In this document: in pieces, positions 6,155 to 14,920 of the stretch | How the letters are laid out: every line of letters starts with the position of its first letter | Numbering within the stretch: the first letter of the stretch is position 1 | Virus record (IMG/VR): IMGVR_UViG_3300042480_001415 | Coordinates: 1 to 38,483 of that record | Direction: 5' to 3' (one strand) | Length of the DNA: 38,483 bases | DNA from: a virus | Notes under the pieces: model-generated | The model's input: the letters and a program-made list of their open reading frames with translations, nothing else | What the model was told of the DNA's origin: nothing | Database searches by the model: none | Program-made: the position numbers and the translations under genes

Positions 6155-8587
6155 TCACCCTGAGATGAGGCGGTTGCCCGTTGCGGTGTCTGAGGTGGTG
6201 CCGCTGGCGTTCGTCACCTTGCCGTACATGGCGCCGCCGCTCGGGTAGTTGCTCGGATCGCTGATGGCCGTCGGGTACGTTGTCGCCCCGCGCTGAATCG
6301 ACCAGTCGGCGTTGATCACTATGCCCGTGGGGATGGCTGCAGCGGCCCCCGTCTCGTCCACAACCGTCACTTGGAACGTGGCTGAAATGGTGACGATTCG
6401 AAACGCTGCGTTGCGCGTGAAAACGTCGTCGGCCTGCGTCGAATCACGGAGGATGAGGATGTCGCCGACCTGCACTCCCATCGTCGTGAGGTTGATGGTG
6501 CCTGTGAACTCCACGAGGTCAGAGCCGTCGGTGCTGGCGCTCCCGGTCAGCACGCCCTTGCTGCGCACGAGCAGCGTCTCGTCGTCGAGCAGGTACTGGC
6601 GCTCGTCGCTCGCGTCCTGCCGCCAGATGGCCTCAATCTCCACGGAATCGTCGCCGCTGGCGTAGGTGAGCCCCTCAATCTGAAACCACGTCTTTGCGTA
6701 CGGGCCGCCAATGCTGGGCCCACGGGTCCACGTGAAGGCGAAGTAGCTGCCGAGATCGAGCAGCATCACGCGGATGTTCGTCTTGAAGCGGATTCGAGGG
6801 CGGGCCTCGGTGTCGATGCTGGTGCGCCAACCAAAGGGCGAGCGGGCCTGTTGCCGGTAGGGGCGCCAGCCCTGCTCGTACTTCGCTTCGATGATGCGGT
6901 CGGCGAGCGCGATGCCCGCCCCCGCCGTCAGGGTCGCAAAGTCGAAGGGCCCCGCGTAGGCAGGCATCGTCATGCCTTCGGCTTCGTAGATTTTCCCGCC
7001 TGTGAAGAAGATGCGGTTGGCCGGGGAGAAGCGCTCGCCATCGCCCGGGATGTCGTCGACGACATCGCGCACCTGCGTCTCCGGGATGTCAATGAGGGCC
7101 GCCGCCTGCGTCGCGATGGTGAAGTCACGCACGTCGCTCGAGAAGGCAAAGAGGCCATCGTTGTTGATAAAGACATCGATGTCGCTCGACTGCGCCAGCG
7201 CGGTGATGACGGCTCGAAGCGAGGGAGGGCGGTACCACGAGTCGGGGCGGCGGTCGGTCCACGGCGCGACGACGCCGGCGCACGCAGCGTTCGGACACCC
7301 CCTGCGAATGCGCCCGCGCGAGACGGCGTCCACCGTCACGGCCGCATCGCTGTAGTGCGTGGCGAGATCCGTCAGAACGTCGGTCGCGTGCTGCACTGCG
7401 CTGACGGTGTGCGTGCGCGCGGAGAGCGGGAAGCCCTGAACGTACCATGCCGTGACGCCAGCGGCGGCGTTGCCGTACTGGATGTTGGATGCGTTGTTCG
7501 ATGCGTAGTCGCGCATCTTGTAGACGGCGGTCGGCGGGTAGCCGCCCTGCCATTCGTTGGCGAAGTCGGTCGACTCGTAGGTGATGGCGCCGTTGGTGCC
7601 CGTGGCCGGGTTCTGACGGTCGACCGCCTTGCCACCAAACAGCCAATACAAGCCGCTCGTCATGTTGCCGACATTCCCGAGGTCGGCTCGCACAACGAGA
7701 TAGATGATTTTGAACGTCTTGCTGCCGACCGTGATTGAGGGGCTGCGCTCGACGCTCCACACAGTCGTGGGCGCGCCACCCCCGCTGGTGACGGTCCTGG
7801 GGACGTCGTAGAGGCCTCCGGGGACAGCAGGAGTGCCAGCCCAGTTGATCCGCAGCGCGGTGATTTCTGTGCTCGAGGCCGCCCCGGCGTCTGTCGTGCA
7901 GCAGATGGGGACGATGACCTTGTTCTGGTACGCCGCGTCCACCGTCCCGAGCGGGATGAGATGTGGGAAGGCGCGCACCCAGTCCTCACCGAAGGCGAGT
8001 TGAACCGGCGTGGACTCTTCTCCGTCGAGCACATCGGGGCGGCCGTAGCCATTCTTCAGCGGGTTGTTCGCCGTCGTGCCGACTGCCGCCCAGTTGTCGA
8101 GCGTGGGCAGTGACGCGGCCTCGGCCAGCCGCCCCATGATGTCGTCGCCGAGTTGCAGCGTCACCTTGGAGTCGTCGCGGCGCGGCGGCTCCGAGAGCAT
8201 GAAGGTCCCGAGAGAGCGCGTGTCGGCCGTGCCCACGGGGTTGCTGACTTCGTAGAGCGCGAGGTACAGCTTGATGCGCACCTTCATTGCGGTGGCGATG
8301 TTCGGCCGCCCACACAGCCAATCGAGCCCGCCGTCGGCGTTGTCGAGGACGAGCTCGCACGTCGCAGACGTGGCCACGCGACTCTGCCCGAAGCCGCGCC
8401 GCACCGGAGACAACGAGAGCACGCGACTCGCGCGGCCCTGGGCGTTGGGCCTCGAGGTCGGGCTGCCCCCGTAAAGCCCTGCCTTGTCGGCGTACCGCGC
8501 CTCCATCGTGACGAAGTTGTCGAGCGACATGTCGACGAGAATGGCGCGACCGATGCCTTCGGTGGCGAGGAGGGAGGCAAGACTCAC
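6155..8587 (-). CDS. Large tail protein, probable tail hub / tip (Tal-like)
   Basis: An 810-aa protein from GTG 8587, overlapping the previous gene by 4 bp. It is the second gene after the tape measure, the usual place of the tail hub or tail-associated protein in siphophages. Early residues (ILVDMSLDNFVTMEARYADKAG) and the following ATCELVLDNADGGLDWL block look like baseplate-hub domains. The middle contains several Cys residues (residues about 227-228 as CC, and around 425), and the C-terminal third is beta-rich. I see no peptidase or lysozyme motif. Tail hub is the best functional guess. Confidence 0.6.
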   Translation of the reverse strand: MSLASLLATEGIGRAILVDMSLDNFVTMEARYADKAGLYGGSPTSRPNAQGRASRVLSLSPVRRGFGQSRVATSATCELVLDNADGGLDWLCGRPNIATAMKVRIKLYLALYEVSNPVGTADTRSLGTFMLSEPPRRDDSKVTLQLGDDIMGRLAEAASLPTLDNWAAVGTTANNPLKNGYGRPDVLDGEESTPVQLAFGEDWVRAFPHLIPLGTVDAAYQNKVIVPICCTTDAGAASSTEITALRINWAGTPAVPGGLYDVPRTVTSGGGAPTTVWSVERSPSITVGSKTFKIIYLVVRADLGNVGNMTSGLYWLFGGKAVDRQNPATGTNGAITYESTDFANEWQGGYPPTAVYKMRDYASNNASNIQYGNAAAGVTAWYVQGFPLSARTHTVSAVQHATDVLTDLATHYSDAAVTVDAVSRGRIRRGCPNAACAGVVAPWTDRRPDSWYRPPSLRAVITALAQSSDIDVFINNDGLFAFSSDVRDFTIATQAAALIDIPETQVRDVVDDIPGDGERFSPANRIFFTGGKIYEAEGMTMPAYAGPFDFATLTAGAGIALADRIIEAKYEQGWRPYRQQARSPFGWRTSIDTEARPRIRFKTNIRVMLLDLGSYFAFTWTRGPSIGGPYAKTWFQIEGLTYASGDDSVEIEAIWRQDASDERQYLLDDETLLVRSKGVLTGSASTDGSDLVEFTGTINLTTMGVQVGDILILRDSTQADDVFTRNAAFRIVTISATFQVTVVDETGAAAAIPTGIVINADWSIQRGATTYPTAISDPSNYPSGGAMYGKVTNASGTTSDTATGNRLISG

Positions 8588-9411
8588 GAGCCCACCTCAC
8601 GACCCAGCCCCACGAGCGTCAGGCTGTCGATGCCAAAGAGGCGGAAGTCATTCTCCGTCCATCCGAGCGTGTCCTGAAACTTGCCCCACAGGCACTGCAG
8701 CGCTGCAGAGGTGGCCGCTGTTGCGGTCGACTCAATGAAGTCGATGAAGAGGACGTTGATGGCGCCGCCTCGCGTGGCGCGCCACATCGCCATCACCTCG
8801 TTGCGCTGCGACGTCCCCTGTAGGTCGACGAAGGGCAACGACACGGTCCGAATGGGGCCACCTACGAAGGTGCTGCGCACGTTGCCGGTGCGCGACTCGT
8901 TGCGATTCTGCACGTAGCGCTCGGACTCTCCACTGCCGTACACGGGGTCTCGAGAGAGGACGCCGATGGTGGTGAGCGCCAGCAGCTCGCCCAGCGTGAC
9001 GGTGAGCGTCCCGGTATGCGTGAACGTCAGCCGCCAGTAGCGACGCGAGACGGCGGGGAACTGCAGCACCGTGTCCTTCTGGTACGGCTCGTCGACGTTG
9101 AGGGTGGACGCCGCCTTCGCCGTTCCCGTGCCCGTCGTGAAGCCCGCGTCGCTCGCGTAGGTGACGGCCACCAAGCCGGCCGCCGCAGCCAGGTTGTGGT
9201 TGAGCAACGCAAAGCCCGAGAGACTCACCGCCGCGCCGAGGTCGATGGTGAGCGTCTGCCCGCTGGCCTGCGGCGTCGCGCTGCCGGCCACGAGTTCATC
9301 CATCACGCCGTCGTTGAGGCGCGCGCGGTTGTCCGTGAAGCCGCTGCTCCACGTGAACGAAGTGGCAGCGAGGCCAGCGAGCGCCTGCGTTACGGAGAAT
9401 CCGCGGCTCAT
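8584..9411 (-). CDS. Tail protein with discoidin-like domain, probable distal tail component
   Basis: A 275-aa protein from ATG 9411, overlapping the tape measure stop (ATGA). Residues about 50-145 look like a galactose-binding/discoidin-like fold: LTIDLGAAVSLSGFALLNHN, then paired strands and RRYWRLTFTHTGTLTVTLGE. The C-terminal half (about 150-275) contains ESERYVQNRNES and WRATRGGAINVLFID. It is directly downstream of the tape measure, so it should be the distal-tail or first tip protein. Similar discoidin-like modules are known in phage tail tips and may bind sugars; binding here is not shown. Confidence 0.6.
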   Translation of the reverse strand: MSRGFSVTQALAGLAATSFTWSSGFTDNRARLNDGVMDELVAGSATPQASGQTLTIDLGAAVSLSGFALLNHNLAAAAGLVAVTYASDAGFTTGTGTAKAASTLNVDEPYQKDTVLQFPAVSRRYWRLTFTHTGTLTVTLGELLALTTIGVLSRDPVYGSGESERYVQNRNESRTGNVRSTFVGGPIRTVSLPFVDLQGTSQRNEVMAMWRATRGGAINVLFIDFIESTATAATSAALQCLWGKFQDTLGWTENDFRLFGIDSLTLVGLGREVGS

Positions 9412-11309
9412 CCCGGCACCATGCCCATCAGGCCGACGTTGCCGCGCCCGGCCCGAATCGCGCGACGCAAGCCCAACCCGAAGTCAGACTCCACCGACTC
9501 GGCCACCGACTTCGCGTTGAGCGCCGAGACGTTGACGGTGAGGCTGGGCCCGCCCTTCGCCGCCGAGTCGACGCCGCCCTTGCCGCCCATGCGCTGCACC
9601 TCGTTCCTCGAGAGGACGCGCTCGCCCGACTGAAGAATGGCCGCGTGCTCGTCGGCGCCAATCCACGAGCCGGAGTGGTACCGGGGCAGCGTCGCCTCGT
9701 CGCCCACCCAGCCGCCCGAGTGGAACTTCTTGGGCATGTTGCCGCGGCTCCGGTTGGAGCGGCTCATCTCGCCGAAGCCCGCCTGAATGCCCATCGAGCC
9801 GAGGTTGCCGATGGCCGCGCCGAGAGCGGGCATGCCGTACGCCGTGCCGATGGCTGAGGCTGCGATGCTGAAGACGGCCGAGAGGATGGAGCCGACGAAT
9901 TGCGCCGCGTCGAACTCGCCGCCGTCGGCCAGCTTCGCGAGTTGGTCGCTCAGTGCGTTGACGAAGGCCGCGCCGATTTGGTCACCGGTGGCCTTCCACT
10001 GGCGCTCCTTCGCTTCGATGCTCTGTCGGGCCTCTTGCGTGGCGCGCTTCTCGGCCTCCTCCTCGGCCTTGAGCATGTCCTCGGTTGCCTTGCGCTCCAT
10101 CGCGGACTGCTGCTTCCACGAGTCGAGAGCCGCCTTCTCCTGGGCGTCGTGGTACTTCTGCCGCTCGGCGAGCGCCTGCGCGTACATCTGCCGGTCCGCC
10201 TCGAGCGCCTCCTCGTTCTGCTGCTGGATGAGCACCGACTGCTCGGCCATGCCGTCCTTCACGGCCGCCGTCTCCTCCTGCACGTACTCCTTCGTCAGCG
10301 TGAGGCTCTTCTTCGCGGCCTCCGCCGCCGCGTCGTGCATGCCCTTGTTCGTGGTGCCGGTGACGGAGGGAAGCGTCAGCTCCTTACTCTTGCCGACGAG
10401 GGCATCGAGCTTCGCCTGCGCCCGGTCCATGTCCTCGGTGAACATCTTGATGATGGTGTCGGACTGGCCCTCCATCATCGCTTCGTTCAGCTCGTACTGC
10501 GCATCAGTGAGCGCCTGCTTCGCGTTGGCGAGGTCGAGCGCACGAATCTTCTCGTCGAGCTCACCACGCGAGCGCTTCTGCGTGATGAACTCGTCCATCT
10601 CGCGCAGCGCCGAGGTGAGCGCCCCGACGGCCCCCGCCTCCTGCATGAAGCCCGCGATGGACTCGCCGATGCTCTTCTGCAGGTCGTCGAAGGCGAGCCC
10701 CGCGCCACGCAGCGAGCCGGTGAGCGACTCCGCGTCAGCGGTAGCCGCCCCGCCGAACTTCGCGTTGAGCGCTGCCACCGCCGCGGCGAGGTCCTTCCCC
10801 TTGTCGCCCGTCTCCGTGAAGTGAACACCCAGCTTCGCGAGACCCACGCCGCCCGACTCGACGTTGCGAATGAGGTCCTGCGTCGCGCCGACGGCGTCCT
10901 GCCCGGTGGCCGCCGCGTAGTTGAGGATGGCCTCTTCGACTTCCTTCGTCGCCGCGCCGACACCGCCCCACTGCGTGAGCAGAATCTCCGACTGCTTGAT
11001 GATGTCGTCGTCGACCGCGTACAGCCGCGAGAGGGCTTCCGCCTGGTCGTCCAGCACGTCGGCGTAGTCGCCGGCCGCTCGAGCGAGCTGCCGCTGCACG
11101 CGCTCCGACTCGGCGTAGGCCTTCACCGCATCGACGCCGAAGCGCACCACCATCTCAGCGGCCGCCTTGGCGACATTCGCCAGCTCCTGCCACTTCACCA
11201 CCGACTTGCCGACGTCGTCGCCGAGCTCGCCGACAGCGCCCCCCGCCTCGTTGAAGGCACCGACGGCGCCGCTTGCATCGCCGTTGAGTCGAATCTCGAT
11301 GTCAGACAC
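9408..11309 (-). CDS. Tail tape measure protein
   Basis: A 633-aa protein from GTG 11309, overlapping the upstream gene by 8 bp. The N-terminal 130 residues are helical (IRLNGDASGAVGAFNEAGG..., VAKAAAEMVVRFG). A tail-tape-measure-like region follows (SEILLTQWGGVGAATKEVEEAI, about 105-130), then a long coiled coil (about 360-450). A hydrophobic segment comes at about 465-520. The C-terminus has the FHSGGWVGDEA...ILQSGERVLSRNEV signature I know from many siphophage tape measures. By the usual rule of about 0.15 nm per residue, 633 residues imply a tail near 95 nm. No sheath or contractile-tail genes are present. Confidence 0.85.
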   Translation of the reverse strand: MSDIEIRLNGDASGAVGAFNEAGGAVGELGDDVGKSVVKWQELANVAKAAAEMVVRFGVDAVKAYAESERVQRQLARAAGDYADVLDDQAEALSRLYAVDDDIIKQSEILLTQWGGVGAATKEVEEAILNYAAATGQDAVGATQDLIRNVESGGVGLAKLGVHFTETGDKGKDLAAAVAALNAKFGGAATADAESLTGSLRGAGLAFDDLQKSIGESIAGFMQEAGAVGALTSALREMDEFITQKRSRGELDEKIRALDLANAKQALTDAQYELNEAMMEGQSDTIIKMFTEDMDRAQAKLDALVGKSKELTLPSVTGTTNKGMHDAAAEAAKKSLTLTKEYVQEETAAVKDGMAEQSVLIQQQNEEALEADRQMYAQALAERQKYHDAQEKAALDSWKQQSAMERKATEDMLKAEEEAEKRATQEARQSIEAKERQWKATGDQIGAAFVNALSDQLAKLADGGEFDAAQFVGSILSAVFSIAASAIGTAYGMPALGAAIGNLGSMGIQAGFGEMSRSNRSRGNMPKKFHSGGWVGDEATLPRYHSGSWIGADEHAAILQSGERVLSRNEVQRMGGKGGVDSAAKGGPSLTVNVSALNAKSVAESVESDFGLGLRRAIRAGRGNVGLMGMVPG

Positions 11310-11577
11310 CGGCCGCCTCCTGTCGCAAGTACGCCTTCACCACTGCCGCCTCGCTCCGCATGAACGCCAGCCCGTCAGCGATGCGCTTCGGCCACGAGTC
11401 CCACACGCCGCCCGAGAAGGGGGGCGCGTCAACCCACTGCGACGTCGAGCGCCACACCGCCACGATGTCGGCCACCTTCGCGTGGGCCTCGTCGATGTCG
11501 ACGAGCGCGAGGTGACGCGGCTGGGGAGCGGCGGGCTTGCCGTCCCTCCACTGCGGTGTCAGCCCGAAGAAGCCCAT
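11302..11577 (-). CDS. Tail assembly protein, possible gpT-like frameshift partner
   Basis: Ninety-one residues from ATG 11577, with GGGAGG about 11 bp upstream. It lies between the probable tail chaperone and the tape measure, where lambda-type phages encode the frameshift extension gpT. The frame is -1 relative to the upstream gene and stays open back to at least position 11700, so a -1 frameshift could join both products. I did not find a canonical X XXY YYZ heptamer in the overlap, so independent initiation is equally possible. The sequence (MGFFGLTPQWRDGKPA, then helical) is otherwise unrecognised. Confidence 0.6.
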   Translation of the reverse strand: MGFFGLTPQWRDGKPAAPQPRHLALVDIDEAHAKVADIVAVWRSTSQWVDAPPFSGGVWDSWPKRIADGLAFMRSEAAVVKAYLRQEAAGV

Positions 11578-11597
11578 CGCCTGGTCTGCCTCCCACT

Positions 11598-12053
11598 TCA
11601 GCGGGCGCCCGTCTGCTTCGCGGCCTTCGCGGGCCTCTGGTCGCCCGTAGAGCGCGCCCCACCAGAGGACCGCAGCGAGAAAAGCTCGTCGGGCCCGGCC
11701 AGCGAATTGAAGCTGGTCAGCGCCGCGCTCAAGTCACGCAGCGCGCCCAGCCCCCGGTCCGCCATCGTCGAGACGAGCGCCACGTAGTCGCCGAAGGTGG
11801 CCAGCGGCTGGCCATCGACGGCGTGCGGCCCCTCGAAGACGCGCACGTACGGCGTCAGCGCCTCGGCCATGGCCGCGCGCACCCCGTCGACGGTGTCGGC
11901 CGTGCGAATGGCGGCGAAGACGCCCTCGAGTTGCTCCGCCGTCAGGCCCGCCGCCAACTCGAGGAAGAGCACCGGCCCGCCCTCGAGCTCTCGATTCTCC
12001 CCGATGTCGGGAGCCCACTTCTTCCAGCTCCACCTGCGCGTGAGCGTCGCCAT
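11598..12053 (-). CDS. Probable tail assembly chaperone (gpG-like)
   Basis: A 151-aa protein from ATG 12053. It is mostly helical and acidic to neutral (FLELAAGLTAEQLEGVFAAIRTADTVDG), with a basic C-terminal tail (ARSTGDQRPAKAAKQTGAR). It sits between the tail tube and the tape measure, the invariant position of tail chaperones in siphophages. The identification rests on synteny, size and helical character. Confidence 0.6.
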   Translation of the reverse strand: MATLTRRWSWKKWAPDIGENRELEGGPVLFLELAAGLTAEQLEGVFAAIRTADTVDGVRAAMAEALTPYVRVFEGPHAVDGQPLATFGDYVALVSTMADRGLGALRDLSAALTSFNSLAGPDELFSLRSSGGARSTGDQRPAKAAKQTGAR

Positions 12054-12060
12054 GTGCGCC

Positions 12061-13281
12061 TCAGGTCAAGACGATGTTGAACGCGTCGTTGCCGTTGCCC
12101 GTGCCGCCGCGCACCCGGAGCGAGACGTCGACGATGGCGATGTCCGACGCCGTGTCGGGCGGGTTGAAGGTGACAATCTCGCAGTTGGGCGCGTTGAACG
12201 TGACGATGCCGCCCGCGCCGGTGCCCTGCACGAGAGCGAGCGCGAGGTTGGGGCGAGCCGTGGCCTTGCCCATCATCGACACCGCGTCACCGCTGAGCAC
12301 CATCTGCATCTGCACCTTCACCGCGGTGCGCGTGTACTTCGCGCCCTGCGAGTAGCGGCTGCCCGTCTCGGGCTCGAGCAGGTCCATGCCGGTGGTGATG
12401 TCGACCGACCAGCTGCGCACGCGCGTCGCCACGCCGCCGAGCGTCACCGTCGAAACGGGCTCCGCGATGGGCGAGCCGGTGAAGGTGGGCGTCGGGCGGA
12501 ACGGCACGAGGGGCTGCGCAGTGTGTGCCGCCGCGGTGGAGCCGAGCGCGCCACGCACGATGGTGGCCGACGTGCCGCCCGGCGTGCAGGCCGTCACCTG
12601 AATGACTTCGGCCTCACACTGGTAGTACCCAAGGCCGAGCCGGTACGACTCTTCGGCCGTGATGGTGAGCGACGTCACCACGCCAGAGGCGAGGGTGATG
12701 GAGTCGATGCGGCCCAGCACGCCCGCCTGCCCGGCCGCCGTCGTCTTGCCGATGCCCACGCCCGCGAACTTGGCCATCAACTCGGAGCCGCCGCCCTCGA
12801 GGCGCAGCGACTTCGCGACGCAGCCGCGCAGCACTTCGGCCTCGTGCACCGCCAGGCCGTTACCGAGGAAGCGCGTCAGCGACACGCCGGCGAAGGCCCC
12901 GCCCTCGAGCGGCTGCCCGGGCGCGGTGATGGTGACGTTCGAGCCGCCGTTGATGGTGTGCAGCAGGCCCGCCGAGCGGAGGAAGGGCAGCAGCGGAGAG
13001 GCCGTGTCGACCGCCGCGCGGCTCTTCATCGACGTGTCGAAGGTCCACTCGCGAGGCATCACGCGCCCCTCGACGAAGCCCGACGTCTCGTCACGGCCGA
13101 CGGCGCGGTCCTGCTTCGCGCGTACGATGCCGGCTTCAGCGCCGCCCAGGCTGCAGGCGATGGCCTCGACGGCCAGCAGCCCGTAGGCCGCAGTCGACGC
13201 AGGGGCAGGGGTGACGCCGAGAGTCGTCTCGGTCGCGGCGAGGACCAGCTCGTCCCAGGCATTCACAGGGTTGGCAGACAT
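12061..13281 (-). CDS. Major tail tube protein
   Basis: A 406-aa protein from ATG 13281, with AAGGAAG upstream. Just upstream of the chaperone and tape measure genes, it has the composition of a tail tube subunit: beta-rich, opening with NAWDELVLAATETTLGV, and closing with a strand-rich block (VDVSLRVRGGTGNGNDAFNIV). The middle contains repeated Thr/Ser/Val strands. At 406 residues it is longer than the usual 150-250, so it may carry an extra surface domain. Tail terminator or adaptor is less likely given gene order. Confidence 0.65.
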   Translation of the reverse strand: MSANPVNAWDELVLAATETTLGVTPAPASTAAYGLLAVEAIACSLGGAEAGIVRAKQDRAVGRDETSGFVEGRVMPREWTFDTSMKSRAAVDTASPLLPFLRSAGLLHTINGGSNVTITAPGQPLEGGAFAGVSLTRFLGNGLAVHEAEVLRGCVAKSLRLEGGGSELMAKFAGVGIGKTTAAGQAGVLGRIDSITLASGVVTSLTITAEESYRLGLGYYQCEAEVIQVTACTPGGTSATIVRGALGSTAAAHTAQPLVPFRPTPTFTGSPIAEPVSTVTLGGVATRVRSWSVDITTGMDLLEPETGSRYSQGAKYTRTAVKVQMQMVLSGDAVSMMGKATARPNLALALVQGTGAGGIVTFNAPNCEIVTFNPPDTASDIAIVDVSLRVRGGTGNGNDAFNIVLT

Positions 13282-13293
13282 GGGTGCTTCCTT

Positions 13294-14673
13294 TCATTCG
13301 GGCCGCTGGAAGACGCGGACGTTGATGGTGAGTCGGGCGGTGTCGAACAGCACGCCAGGCACTTCGCTCAGCGCGAGCGGGTCCCCGGAGATGACGGTGT
13401 CGGTGAGGCTGGCCAGCTGAATGTCACCGGCTCGGCCGAGGTAGCTGCCTTCGGTGGTGAGCAGCAGCTCGCGCACCGCACGCACGCAGGAGGAAATCAT
13501 CTCGCGGCTTCGGTGCGGCGGGGCCGCAGCACTGAAGGGGCGCCAGATGTCGGTGGTGATGGCGACGTTGAATGTGTCGCGGCGCAGGCCCGGGTGTGTC
13601 GGCCGCGTGGTGCGGTTGCCGAGCAGCACCCAGAAGCCTTGGCCCATGTCGGGCGCAGTGAGGGGGCGCCCGTCGACGACGCCACGCCACGAGGGCGAGA
13701 CGAGGGCGCCGGCCTCGACGTGCTCCCCGCCCTCAGCCCAGCCCAGCGCCGCGTTGCCACCCGTGGGACCGAGGTCGCGAGCCACCAGCGCCACCGAGGG
13801 CGCACCCACGGCAGGCGCGAGCGTGCTGGTGAGCTGCACGCGCCCGGCGAAGTCGACCGACGCGGTGAGGTTGGGCACCGACGCCGCGTTGATGTCGTTG
13901 GCGATGGTGTTGGCTGACACCGCGCCGCCGCTGGTGAGCGTCACCTCGACGGGCGTGGCACCCTGCGACACCGACGAGAGCCGCAGCTTCGCGCCGCTGG
14001 GCACCACGAAGGGGCCGGCGAGGGCCGACTTGAGCACCGCGGGGCGCAGCGCGTTCAGCTGGGCCACCTTGGCCGGCAGGTAGCGCAGCAGGTACTCGCG
14101 CACGGCGGTGATGGCCAGCGCGTCAGGCTGCAGCCCGGGCGAGGCGCTGATGACGGTGCCGCCGCCACCCGAGACGAGCGGCTCCGTGTCGTAGGACCAG
14201 AAGGGCTGCGCGCTGCCCGTGGGCCCGAGAATGACGCCGACCGCCCCCGCCGCGAGGTCGCCCGCTGCCGGCGTGAAGGCGAAGAGGCTGGTCGAGCCGC
14301 CCGGCACGGGCGTCACGGTGAGGCTGGTGCCGCTGTACCCGGCCACCGTCGGCGCAGCGCCCGCCCACAGCGTGCCGTCGGGGTTGGTCACCACCACAGC
14401 GTCGAACTGGTTGCTGCCGTCGGGCAGGTACACGGGCACGGCCCAGTACCGGGGGAGGTTGCCCGCGCCGAAATCGACGAGCACCACCGTGCCCGCCAGT
14501 TCGTCTGCGTCGCTCGCGTTGATGCGCCACACGCCGGGCGCAGAGGCCACAGGCGTCACGCTGGGCGCGGTGCGAACGTTGCCCGCCCGGTCCCATGCAG
14601 ACACACCGGGGCTGCCGCTGGTGAGCGGTGCGCCGGTCGAGTCGACAACAGGGACGGTGCGGGCGTCAGCCAT
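13294..14673 (-). CDS. Putative neck/tail structural protein
   Basis: A 459-aa protein from ATG 14673. The N-terminal 90 residues resemble an Ig-like virion domain (VPVVDSTGAPLTSGSPGVSAWDRAG). The central part is Gly/Thr-rich and beta-prone. The last third contains helices and a segment (FNVAITTDIWRPFSAAAPPHRSREM) compatible with a tail completion or terminator protein. It lies between the small and fibre-like neck genes and the tail tube gene. I cannot assign a family; tail completion is the best guess by order. Confidence 0.5.
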   Translation of the reverse strand: MADARTVPVVDSTGAPLTSGSPGVSAWDRAGNVRTAPSVTPVASAPGVWRINASDADELAGTVVLVDFGAGNLPRYWAVPVYLPDGSNQFDAVVVTNPDGTLWAGAAPTVAGYSGTSLTVTPVPGGSTSLFAFTPAAGDLAAGAVGVILGPTGSAQPFWSYDTEPLVSGGGGTVISASPGLQPDALAITAVREYLLRYLPAKVAQLNALRPAVLKSALAGPFVVPSGAKLRLSSVSQGATPVEVTLTSGGAVSANTIANDINAASVPNLTASVDFAGRVQLTSTLAPAVGAPSVALVARDLGPTGGNAALGWAEGGEHVEAGALVSPSWRGVVDGRPLTAPDMGQGFWVLLGNRTTRPTHPGLRRDTFNVAITTDIWRPFSAAAPPHRSREMISSCVRAVRELLLTTEGSYLGRAGDIQLASLTDTVISGDPLALSEVPGVLFDTARLTINVRVFQRPE

Positions 14674-14676
14674 GGC

Positions 14677-14913
14677 TCAGGGGTTCGCGGCGAGCCACGC
14701 CTGAAAGCGGGTGACGACCAACGCATCGCGCTGGTCGGTGAAGGTCTGCGTCTGAACGGTGGTGACGGTGGTGTCGGCCGTCGCCTTGTCGTGCAGAGCG
14801 GCGAGCTCGTGCAGCGTGTTGATGGCCTCGGCCAAATTCTCGCGGAAAGTGGCGGTGCCCTCGCTGTAGAGCGCGACCGCGAGGGTGGTGGCCTGCTGTT
14901 TCGGAGTGGGCAT
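14677..14913 (-). CDS. Small helical hypothetical protein
   Basis: Seventy-eight residues from ATG 14913, preceded by GAGGAA. Mostly one long amphipathic helix (ATTLAVALYSEGTATFRENLAEAINTL and following, about residues 8-40), then Thr-rich and helical segments ending TRFQAWLAANP. It lies between a fibre-like gene and a structural gene with very short gaps. It is not recognised; it could be a small virion accessory or chaperone for the neighbouring fibre-like protein. Confidence 0.5.
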   Translation of the reverse strand: MPTPKQQATTLAVALYSEGTATFRENLAEAINTLHELAALHDKATADTTVTTVQTQTFTDQRDALVVTRFQAWLAANP

Positions 14914-14920
14914 GTGTTCC

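Noticed and set aside
11598-11700. Canonical -1 slippery heptamer in the chaperone overlap
   Set aside because: I checked runs such as CTTTTC, GGTGGGG and CGGGCCC; none gives X XXY YYZ in the correct frame.
11797-13917. Very long open frame on the plus strand (706 codons)
   Set aside because: It is antisense to the tail tube and chaperone genes, is Arg/His/Gly-rich low-complexity protein, and has no domain. GC-rich codon bias keeps antisense frames open.
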